Assembly: GCA_017881705.1 (NCBI GenBank)
Contig: JADGQP010000129.1
Location: 1 to 11,689 of the forward strand
Length of the DNA: 11,689 nucleotides
Origin: Christensenellaceae bacterium
Lineage (GTDB): Bacteria; Bacillota; Clostridia; Christensenellales; Aristaeellaceae
Reading direction: 5' to 3'
The position numbers and the translations under genes are program-made. The notes under the pieces are model-generated. The model did not search any database. It was not told where the DNA came from and worked only from the letters and a program-made list of their open reading frames with translations. This document shows, in pieces, positions 6,427-11,689 of the stretch (positions are counted from its first letter, which is position 1; each line of letters starts with the position of its first letter).

Positions 6427-6792
6427 ATGCAGATCACTCTCCACACCCTGAACGGGCAAGACTATGCGTTGGTTGAAACGGACTGTGCGCTGATTACGGA
6501 TACACAGACGGCGCTGGACTGTATGGCGCAGGCGCGCTGCCAAACGGGCTGCGACTGCATGGCCGTCCCCAGGCAAGCGTTTAGCGAGGCTTTTTTCAAG
6601 CTGCGTACGGGGCTGCTGGGCGAGGTGCTGCAGAAATTTGTGAATTATCAAATGCGGCTGGCAATCTACGGCGATTTTTCCAACGAAAAAAGTCAGCCGC
6701 TGCGTGATTTTATGCTGGAGAGCAACCGCGGCCGGCAGGTTTATTTCGCGCCGAACGCCGACGAGGCGGGGAAATGGCTTTGCAAAGGATAA
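6427..6792 (+). CDS. DUF4180 domain protein, cysteine-rich variant
   Basis: A 121-residue soluble protein with no signal or membrane segment. It matches the DUF4180 family, whose function is unknown: FFKLRTGLLGEVLQKFVNYQ (56-75), LAIYGDFSN (78-86), LRDFMLESNRGRQVYF (92-107) and a final DEA motif are the conserved core. Six cysteines are present (20, 32, 38, 42, 44, 119), four of them between 32 and 44, which is more than I would expect of this family and could bind a metal or form redox pairs; that is inference. The ATG has a weak AGGCGG (6411-6416) 10 nt upstream and follows the VanW gene by 36 bp, so the two are probably co-transcribed with rex. Confidence 0.85.
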   Translation: MQITLHTLNGQDYALVETDCALITDTQTALDCMAQARCQTGCDCMAVPRQAFSEAFFKLRTGLLGEVLQKFVNYQMRLAIYGDFSNEKSQPLRDFMLESNRGRQVYFAPNADEAGKWLCKG

Positions 6793-6816
6793 ACGACCTT
6801 GAAAACGTGTCTGCGC

Positions 6817-6845
6817 TTGACCTGTCCACCGGGATAGGATATGAT
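6817..6845 (+). promoter_or_regulatory. predicted promoter of capF-capG
   Basis: TTGACC (6817-6822), a 17-nt spacer and TATGAT (6840-6845), each one base from consensus. Transcription would start near 6852, so an ATG at 6841 that opens the same frame would lie upstream of the transcript; this supports the later capF start. Confidence 0.75.
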
Positions 6846-6860
6846 GGTGCTATACGAACG

Positions 6861-6867
6861 GGGGGTG
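6861..6867 (+). promoter_or_regulatory. ribosome binding site that sets the capF start
   Basis: GGGGGTG, one base from GGAGGTG, lies 6 nt before the GTG at 6874. An in-frame GTG at 6865 overlaps it. Confidence 0.6.
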
Positions 6868-6873
6868 CGGTGC

Positions 6874-8010
6874 GTGAACCTGTTGGTAACCGGTGCAAAC
6901 GGCTTCATCGGTTCGAACCTTTGCCAGGCGCTCCTTCGCCGAAGCGACCGACTGATGAAAGCCGATGTGGACACCTCGGCGGATGAGCTGAAAGCGATGA
7001 CGCTTCAGGCCGATTTTGTGTTTCACCTGGCGGGTGTAAACCGGCCTGTAAACGAGAGCGAGTTTCAAACGGGAAACGCGGACTTTACGCGCACGCTGCT
7101 GCAAATGCTGGAGGCGGGTAAAAAACCGCCGGTACTGCTGAGCGGTTCCATACAGGCCACGCTGGAAAATCCCTATGGCTTAAGCAAACGCCGCGCGGAA
7201 GAAGCGCTGTACGAATATTCGGCGCGAACCGGCGCGATAACGTACCCCTATCGCTTGCCCAACGCGTTTGGCAAATGGAGCCGACCCAATTATAACAGCG
7301 CCGTGGCGACCTTCTGCTATCAAATTGCGCGAGGGCTGCCCGTTACCGTGAGCGACCCGGCCCATGAGATGCGTTTGATCTATATTGACGATATCGTTTC
7401 GGAATTCTGCAATGCCTTGGACGGACGACTGGCGTTGAATGAGAATGGTTACTTTCACGTATTGCCGGAATATAGGGCGACGCTTGGGCAGATTGTTGCG
7501 CTGCTGGAGAGTTTCCGAAACGCGCGCACAACGCTGGAACTTCCGAACCTGTATGATGATTTTGCGAGGAAGCTATATGCGACCTATCTGAGTTTTTTGC
7601 CGACGGAAGAATTTTCATACCAACCGCAGACACACACGGACGCGCGCGGATCGTTTACCGAACTGCTGCATATGAACGGCTACGGGCAAATGAGCGTAAA
7701 CGTTCAAAAACCGCGCGTGGTTAAAGGTGAGCACTGGCATGATACCAAGCATGAAAAATTCATCGTGGTCGCTGGCAGCGGGGTAATCCGCTTGAGGAAG
7801 GTAACGGGCGGCGAGATCGTTAGTTATAGAGTAGACGGTGAAACCCCGACCGTTGTGGAGATTCCCCCGGGATACACCCACAATATCGAAAACCTCGGCG
7901 ATACAGACATGGTAACCCTCATGTGGGCCAGCGAGACCTTCGAACCTGCGCGGCCGGATACGTACCACCTCGCGGTCGAGCAAAAAGACGACGGGAGGAA
8001 CCAGCCGTGA
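6874..8010 (+). CDS. capF: UDP-2-acetamido-2,6-dideoxy-hexulose reductase CapF (WbjC/FnlB type)
   Basis: In UDP-N-acetyl-L-fucosamine synthesis this enzyme reduces the 4-keto sugar nucleotide with NADPH to UDP-2-acetamido-2,6-dideoxy-L-talose. The 378 residues show the known two-domain layout: an extended short-chain dehydrogenase domain (about 1-243) with TGANGFIG (6-13), HLAGVNRP (51-58), the active-site YGLSK (Tyr101, Lys105) and FGKWSRPNYNS (132-142); then a cupin (about 248-370) with KGEHWHDTKHEKF (284-296), where His287, His289 and Glu294 with His336 look like metal ligands, and YTHNIENLGDTDMVTLMW. The resemblance to Staphylococcus aureus CapF runs the whole length. The start is GTG at 6874, right before the Rossmann strand. 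It overlaps capG by 4 bp (GTGA at 8007-8010). Confidence 0.94.
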   Translation: MNLLVTGANGFIGSNLCQALLRRSDRLMKADVDTSADELKAMTLQADFVFHLAGVNRPVNESEFQTGNADFTRTLLQMLEAGKKPPVLLSGSIQATLENPYGLSKRRAEEALYEYSARTGAITYPYRLPNAFGKWSRPNYNSAVATFCYQIARGLPVTVSDPAHEMRLIYIDDIVSEFCNALDGRLALNENGYFHVLPEYRATLGQIVALLESFRNARTTLELPNLYDDFARKLYATYLSFLPTEEFSYQPQTHTDARGSFTELLHMNGYGQMSVNVQKPRVVKGEHWHDTKHEKFIVVAGSGVIRLRKVTGGEIVSYRVDGETPTVVEIPPGYTHNIENLGDTDMVTLMWASETFEPARPDTYHLAVEQKDDGRNQP

Positions 8011-9149
8011 AAAAGCTCAAGCTCATGACGATATTGGGCACAAGACCGGAAATTATCCGGCTTTCGGCGGTGATGCGCTGTGCGGACCGTTATTTTGAGC
8101 ATATCGTGGTGCATACCGGCCAAAACTATGCGCCAGAACTCAACGACGTTTTTTTTACCGATTTAAAACTTCGCAAGCCCGATTATTATCTGGATGCGGC
8201 AGGTACAGATCTGGGAGAAACGATGGGCGATATCCTAGCGAAAAGTTATCACGTGATGCAAAAGGAAAAGCCGGACGCCGTACTTGTATTAGGAGATACC
8301 AACAGCGCGCTCTCGGCCATATGCGCCAAACGCCTGAAAATCCCGGTTTTTCATATGGAAGCGGGCAACCGATGCTGGGATTGGAACGTCAGCGAGATGA
8401 TCAACCGGAAAATCGTGGATCATATCAGCGATATTCATTTACCCTACACCGAGCATAGTCGGCGTTACCTGCTTAATGAAGGCATCGACGGTAAAACCAT
8501 CTTTGTCACCGGTTCCCCGATGCGCGAGGTGCTTATGGACGCTCTGCCGGAGATACGCAGCAGCGATGCGCTTGAACGGATGGGGCTGGAGCAGGGAAAG
8601 TACATCCTTGTTTCCGCGCACAGGGAAGAGAACATCGACCTGGAGGAAAACTTTCTCTCGTTGATGAACGCGATCAACCGTGTGGCCGAAACCTACCAGG
8701 TACCGGTTATTTACAGCACTCATCCGCGTTCCCTGAAGTTTATTCAAAGCCGCAGTTTCGTTTTCCATCCGCTGGTGCGAAATGTAAAGCCGCTGGGCTT
8801 TCTGGACTACAATCAACTGCAGATGAACAGTATGATGGTACTTTCCGACAGCGGCACGCTCAGCGAAGAAAGCGCTATACTGGGCTTTACAGGCGTTCTG
8901 ATTCGCACCTCCACCGAAAGACCGGAAGTGCTGGACAAAGGTACGGTGGTGATTGGCGGCATCACTGAAAACAGCGTACTGCAAGCCGCCGATCTGGCAC
9001 TGGCAATGGATCGCAACGGCGAACCCCGCGCAATGCCCACAGATTATGAAGATGTAAACGTAAGCGCAAAGGTGGTGAAGATTATCCAAAGCTATACCCC
9101 GATCGTCAACCAAACCGTTTGGCTGAAAAACCCCATTGAACATTCCTAA
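8007..9149 (+). CDS. capG: UDP-N-acetylglucosamine 2-epimerase family, CapG (WbjD/FnlC type)
   Basis: The non-hydrolysing C2 epimerase that turns UDP-2-acetamido-2,6-dideoxy-L-talose into UDP-N-acetyl-L-fucosamine, the last step before a glycosyltransferase. The 380-residue protein has GTRPEIIRLS (11-20), HTGQNY (36-41), LGDTNS (95-100; catalytic Asp97), HMEAGNRC (116-123; Glu118), SEMINR (129-134; Glu130) and SAHREEN (203-209; His205), matching the catalytic Asp, Glu, Glu and His of WecB. GTRPEIIRLS rather than GTRPEAIK points to the CapG branch. The start is GTG at 8007, overlapping the capF stop, with GGGAGG 8 nt upstream; an open extension back to 7923 lies inside capF and has no family residues. 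The segment CWDWNVSE differs from the usual C-F-D-x-x-V-P-E, a local change next to the active site. Confidence 0.93.
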   Translation: MKKLKLMTILGTRPEIIRLSAVMRCADRYFEHIVVHTGQNYAPELNDVFFTDLKLRKPDYYLDAAGTDLGETMGDILAKSYHVMQKEKPDAVLVLGDTNSALSAICAKRLKIPVFHMEAGNRCWDWNVSEMINRKIVDHISDIHLPYTEHSRRYLLNEGIDGKTIFVTGSPMREVLMDALPEIRSSDALERMGLEQGKYILVSAHREENIDLEENFLSLMNAINRVAETYQVPVIYSTHPRSLKFIQSRSFVFHPLVRNVKPLGFLDYNQLQMNSMMVLSDSGTLSEESAILGFTGVLIRTSTERPEVLDKGTVVIGGITENSVLQAADLALAMDRNGEPRAMPTDYEDVNVSAKVVKIIQSYTPIVNQTVWLKNPIEHS

Positions 9150-9171
9150 CGACACCTCGAAGGTAAAAAAT

Positions 9172-9192
9172 CACTTTTCGGCTGGAAATGTG
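9172..9192 (+). promoter_or_regulatory. operator-like dyad upstream of the secreted-protein gene
   Basis: A 21-bp inverted repeat CAC-n-TTTC-n5-GAAA-n-GTG is symmetric at 14 of its 16 arm positions. Its last base is the first base of the predicted -35 box of the following gene, a fitting place for an activator or repressor. As RNA after capG it would be a weak hairpin without a U tract, so it is not a convincing terminator. Confidence 0.45.
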
Positions 9193-9220
9193 TGACACGA
9201 CCGACCGCTTTGGATATACT
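9192..9220 (+). promoter_or_regulatory. predicted promoter of the secreted-protein gene
   Basis: GTGACA (9192-9197), a 17-nt spacer and TATACT (9215-9220), each one base from consensus. A start near 9227 leaves a leader of about 40 nt. Confidence 0.7.
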
Positions 9221-9268
9221 TAACTTATCAGGGAGAACCTGAAGAGAATTAGAGGAGGTTTCAACCTT

Positions 9269-10888
9269 ATGAAAAAGAAATGGCTTGCTCGGCTGCTTAG
9301 CGTAACCGTAGCGCTCATGTTGCCGTTTGGCGCGATGGCGCAAAGCGCGGCAGTGGATCTGCTGAAACAGGCGAAAAACGACGGCAAGGAAATCGTTACG
9401 ACCGTTTCCTTCGTGCCGGGCGCGGAATTGGCGAAAGACCAGGCGGTATCCGATCTGTTTTCGGCGCTCGCGCTGAAATTCCAGTCGCTGGGGGAACGGA
9501 CCGGTTCCTTCGCCATTGCGCTTAGCGGCACGGATATGATGACGGTTCAGCTGCGCGCCACCGACGATGGCTTCTACGTTAACAGCAAAGAACTTGGCGA
9601 TCAATCGCTGTTCTTCTCCCTGGCCGACATCCAAACCGGCATTGCCGGCATGCTTAAAAACAGCGGCATGAACGAGGCGTCCATTACGCAGTTCAGCGAG
9701 GCGATTGGCGGGGCGCTTGGCGAAATCGCCATGAACAAGGGAATGATGACCGCAAACAACAACACGATGATGACCACGGAACAGATGAAGCAGAAAATGC
9801 TGGACGCAATCGGCGCGGACGCAACCCTCACCGCATGGGTCAACGGCATCGAAGCTAAAAAGGTCGTTACCAAAGGTTCGTTTACGCTGGGCGACAGCGA
9901 CACGGCCGATACCAAAACGGAGATTACCCTGACCGCGGAGGATATAAACGCACTATACGACACCCAGTTTGTGAAGGATAAACTACTGGCTCAACTCAAA
10001 GCGTCGGACAGCACGACGACAGAGCAGCAGGCGGAGGAATCCCTTACCAAACTGAAGGACGCTATCACCAAATCCGGCATGACCATCCCCGTTACGGTTT
10101 ATACCAACGGCGAAAATGATTTTGTGGCTATGGAATACGGCATGACCGGCACGTTTGACAACTCCGAAATCACCATGACCACGGTGGACAGCACCGCGGT
10201 CAGCGCGACGGACAGCACCGCAGTCAGCGCGACGGACAGCGCCACGGCAACACCCGCGCCCAGCGTGCCCGTTAAAATGGACATTGCCGCGCAACTCATT
10301 ACCAAAACCACTGACAGCGGCAAGAACTATTCGTTCACGATGAACGTTAAAAAAGACGATCTGGCGATGGCAACGCTGACCGCCAACCTGATGAACAACC
10401 TGAAAGGGAAGTATACGGGCGCGTTTACGCTTCTGGGTCAGGACGCCAAGCCCATGCTTACCCTGGCGCTTAACGCCGATAATTCGGACGTGAAAAACCC
10501 GACAGGCGAATTAAGCGGGGTCGCTAACGACGGAACGAAGGCTTACGCTTTCAAACTCGCGTTTACCCAGGTCGTGGGCGACAGCACGGTGGATACGGCA
10601 ATCAGCCTTTCTACCGGCGACAGTCTGGAAGCGATTCAGGCCGCTCCCGATGCTTCGCTGCAAGGGACGCTGAAGATCAACACAGTTGTGCAGGACGACA
10701 GCGGCGCGTTCAAGGATATTAGCGCGGCAACACCGGATACGAGCCTGCAGGTACTCAAGATGACCGACGCGCAGCTGGGCGAGTACGTGAAAAAGCTGGA
10801 AAGCAACTATACGCAGCTGCTTTATAACGTTTACGCGAATCTTCCGCAAAGCGTAGCGCAGGCGGTTGGCGGTGTCGTATCTCAATAA
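9269..10888 (+). CDS. secreted protein of unknown family with Sec signal peptide
   Basis: I do not recognise the 539-residue product. Residues 1-24 are a clear signal peptide: KKKW at the start, a hydrophobic core (LLSVTVALMLPFGAMA) and an AMA cleavage motif before Gln25. There is no cysteine after it, so it is not a lipoprotein, and no cell-wall sorting motif or second membrane segment, so it is probably released or held by other contacts. The mature part is Thr-, Ala-, Ser- and Asp-rich with many short alternating strands and no cysteine at all. At 307-332 a linker with an exact DSTAVSAT duplication and an ATPAPS tail divides an N-terminal portion (25-305) from a C-terminal one (about 333-539). 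The first has a Met/Asn-rich stretch (MNKGMMTANNNTMMTTEQMK, 155-174). AGGAGG (9253-9258) precedes the ATG. It has its own promoter and terminator-like hairpin. A substrate-binding, inhibitor or wall-associated role would be guesswork. Confidence 0.85.
   Translation: MKKKWLARLLSVTVALMLPFGAMAQSAAVDLLKQAKNDGKEIVTTVSFVPGAELAKDQAVSDLFSALALKFQSLGERTGSFAIALSGTDMMTVQLRATDDGFYVNSKELGDQSLFFSLADIQTGIAGMLKNSGMNEASITQFSEAIGGALGEIAMNKGMMTANNNTMMTTEQMKQKMLDAIGADATLTAWVNGIEAKKVVTKGSFTLGDSDTADTKTEITLTAEDINALYDTQFVKDKLLAQLKASDSTTTEQQAEESLTKLKDAITKSGMTIPVTVYTNGENDFVAMEYGMTGTFDNSEITMTTVDSTAVSATDSTAVSATDSATATPAPSVPVKMDIAAQLITKTTDSGKNYSFTMNVKKDDLAMATLTANLMNNLKGKYTGAFTLLGQDAKPMLTLALNADNSDVKNPTGELSGVANDGTKAYAFKLAFTQVVGDSTVDTAISLSTGDSLEAIQAAPDASLQGTLKINTVVQDDSGAFKDISAATPDTSLQVLKMTDAQLGEYVKKLESNYTQLLYNVYANLPQSVAQAVGGVVSQ
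10187..10251 (+). repeat. 24-bp tandem repeat encoding DSTAVSAT
   Basis: Two 24-bp copies (10187-10210 and 10211-10234) differ at one base and a degenerate third begins at 10235 (GACAGCGCCACGGC). They are in frame and encode the Thr/Ser/Ala/Asp linker of the secreted protein. The near identity suggests a recent duplication by slippage and possible length variation between strains. Confidence 0.9.
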
Positions 10889-10915
10889 CACGGTAATCGA
10901 TAACGCAGTACAGGC

Positions 10916-10946
10916 AAGCCGCCCGCGGATTTCCGCGGGCGGCTTT
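10916..10946 (+). terminator. strong hairpin after the secreted-protein gene
   Basis: A perfect 13-bp, GC-rich stem (10916-10928 with 10933-10945) with loop ATTT lies 28 bp after the stop. The following T run is only three bases before GCG, so it may end transcription inefficiently or protect the 3' end. On the opposite strand the stem is also followed by only a short T tract. Confidence 0.7.
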
Positions 10947-11040
10947 GCGCGTACGCTATCGTACCGGCGACGCAAATGGGGAAAGGGCTTCGTTTGTACG
11001 AACAATTCCCGCGAAAAGGGCCGTGGAGTGATTTTTTCAC

Positions 11041-11068
11041 TTGACACCCAAAGCGTTTGGGGTAAAAT
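11041..11068 (+). promoter_or_regulatory. predicted promoter with operator palindrome, upstream of the isomerase-family gene
   Basis: TTGACA (11041-11046), a 16-nt spacer and TAAAAT (11063-11068). The spacer is almost wholly a perfect palindrome, CCCAAA-GCG-TTTGGG (11047-11061). A site between -35 and -10 is a classic repressor position, and AAA-GCG-TTT has the central CG common in LacI/GalR-family operators; the repressor family is inference. The rest of the 10947-11040 stretch holds only a weak TTCGT-n4-ACGAA repeat (10989-11002). Confidence 0.7.
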
Positions 11069-11102
11069 AAAGGTTAGTCAGCATTGCGAAGGAGGAACTT
11101 TC

Positions 11103-11689
11103 ATGCCCAATATTCCCGAAATCAAACTCGGCGTGGTGGCCGTGAGCCGCGATTGTTTCCCGATCAAACTATCCCGCGCGCGCCGTGAAGCACTGGTGAA
11201 AGCCTATACCAAAAAGTACGGTCCAATTTTGGAAGTTCAAACGATTATTGAGAACGAATTGAACATTGAACCGGCGCTCAAGGAGCTTCAGGACGGCGGC
11301 GCGAACGCGTTGCTGGTATATCTGGGCAACTTCGGCCCCGAAGGCCCGGAAACGATCCTGGCGCAGAAATTTAACGGCCCCGTTATGTTTGCCGCCGCCG
11401 CCGAAGAAACCCGTGAAACCGTAAAAAGCGACCGCGGAGACGCATACTGCGGTATGCTCAACGCCAGCTACAACATTGGGCTGAGGGGTCTGAAGGTCTA
11501 TATTCCCGAATATCCGGTGGGCAACGCCCAAGAGATTGCCGATATGCTCAACGATTTTTGCGCTATTTCGCGCGTAGTGCTGGGCGTAAAATCTCTCAAG
11601 GTCATCACCTTTGGGCCCCGGCCGTTCGACTTTTTGGCCTGCAACGCGCCCATCAAGCCGCTGTACGATCTGGGCGTGCTCAACGTTCA
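11103..11689 (+). CDS. L-fucose/L-arabinose isomerase family protein, N-terminal part
   Basis: The frame is open for 195 codons to the window edge. The sequence (KLGVVAVSRDCFPIKLSRAR at residues 8-27, then a Rossmann-like fold with LLVYLGNFGPEGPE at 77-90 and a GLRGLKVYIPEYP segment) resembles the FucI/AraA isomerase-like proteins of Clostridia, usually about 450-500 residues. Those in this group interconvert ketoses and aldoses with a divalent metal, but many are annotated only as isomerase-like and the metal-binding and catalytic residues lie in the missing C-terminal half, so the substrate cannot be told. The ATG at 11103 has AAGGAGG (11089-11095) 7 nt upstream and a promoter carrying a palindrome, which fits a sugar-inducible catabolic gene. 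The nearby capFG pair makes an activated amino-fucose and need not be connected. Confidence 0.75.
   Translation, partial: MPNIPEIKLGVVAVSRDCFPIKLSRARREALVKAYTKKYGPILEVQTIIENELNIEPALKELQDGGANALLVYLGNFGPEGPETILAQKFNGPVMFAAAAEETRETVKSDRGDAYCGMLNASYNIGLRGLKVYIPEYPVGNAQEIADMLNDFCAISRVVLGVKSLKVITFGPRPFDFLACNAPIKPLYDLGVLNV

Noticed and set aside
8439..9155. 238-codon open frame on the minus strand
   Set aside because: Antisense to capG, with no recognisable domain and His/Gln-rich composition typical of a shadow frame.
9150..9191. terminator after capG
   Set aside because: The only repeat is a short dyad with no following T tract; its position at the next promoter fits an operator better.
10187..10251. 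CRISPR-like repeat
   Set aside because: The units are directly adjacent without spacers, in frame, and encode a protein linker.

Overview
The window reads as a chromosomal segment of a Gram-positive anaerobe of the Bacillota, most likely class Clostridia and possibly Christensenellales-like. The reasons are the conserved rpmH-rnpA-yidD-yidC-jag block, a redox repressor Rex, a VanW/G5 membrane protein, strong AGGAGG-type ribosome binding sites, several GTG starts and consensus sigma-A type promoters. The finer taxonomic guess is inference; the class-level call is reasonably safe.

Layout. Positions 1-669 (minus) hold nearly all of trmO, a tRNA t6A37 methyltransferase gene cut by the window edge. 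It diverges from the rpmH operon across a 273-bp region that carries one promoter in each direction. Positions 943-3721 are the classic block: ribosomal protein L34 (rpmH), RNase P protein (rnpA), the membrane insertion factor YidD, the insertase YidC and the RNA-binding protein Jag, closed by a good intrinsic terminator at 3737-3767. In many Bacillota dnaA lies just before this block and mnmE just after it; neither is here, so trmO and rex are the neighbours instead.

Positions 3776-6792 look like one transcription unit: rex (NADH/NAD+ sensing repressor), a type II membrane protein with VanW and G5 domains that probably acts at the cell wall, and a small DUF4180 protein unusually rich in cysteine. 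Positions 6817-9149 carry a pair with its own promoter, capF-capG, encoding the last two steps of UDP-N-acetyl-L-fucosamine synthesis; the first enzyme, CapE, is not in the window. Positions 9269-10888 encode a 539-residue secreted protein of no family I recognise, with its own promoter, an operator-like dyad upstream and a strong hairpin downstream. From 11103 to the right edge runs the N-terminal part of an L-fucose/arabinose isomerase-family protein, whose promoter has a perfect palindrome between its -35 and -10 boxes.

Most of the window is ordinary housekeeping DNA and I see no mobile element, CRISPR array, tRNA or rRNA. The items most worth a second look are the paired GCCTAA/TTAGGC hairpins between rpmH and rnpA, the secreted protein with its regulated-looking promoter, the isolated capFG pair, the cysteine cluster in the DUF4180 protein, and the operator-like palindromes at several promoters.
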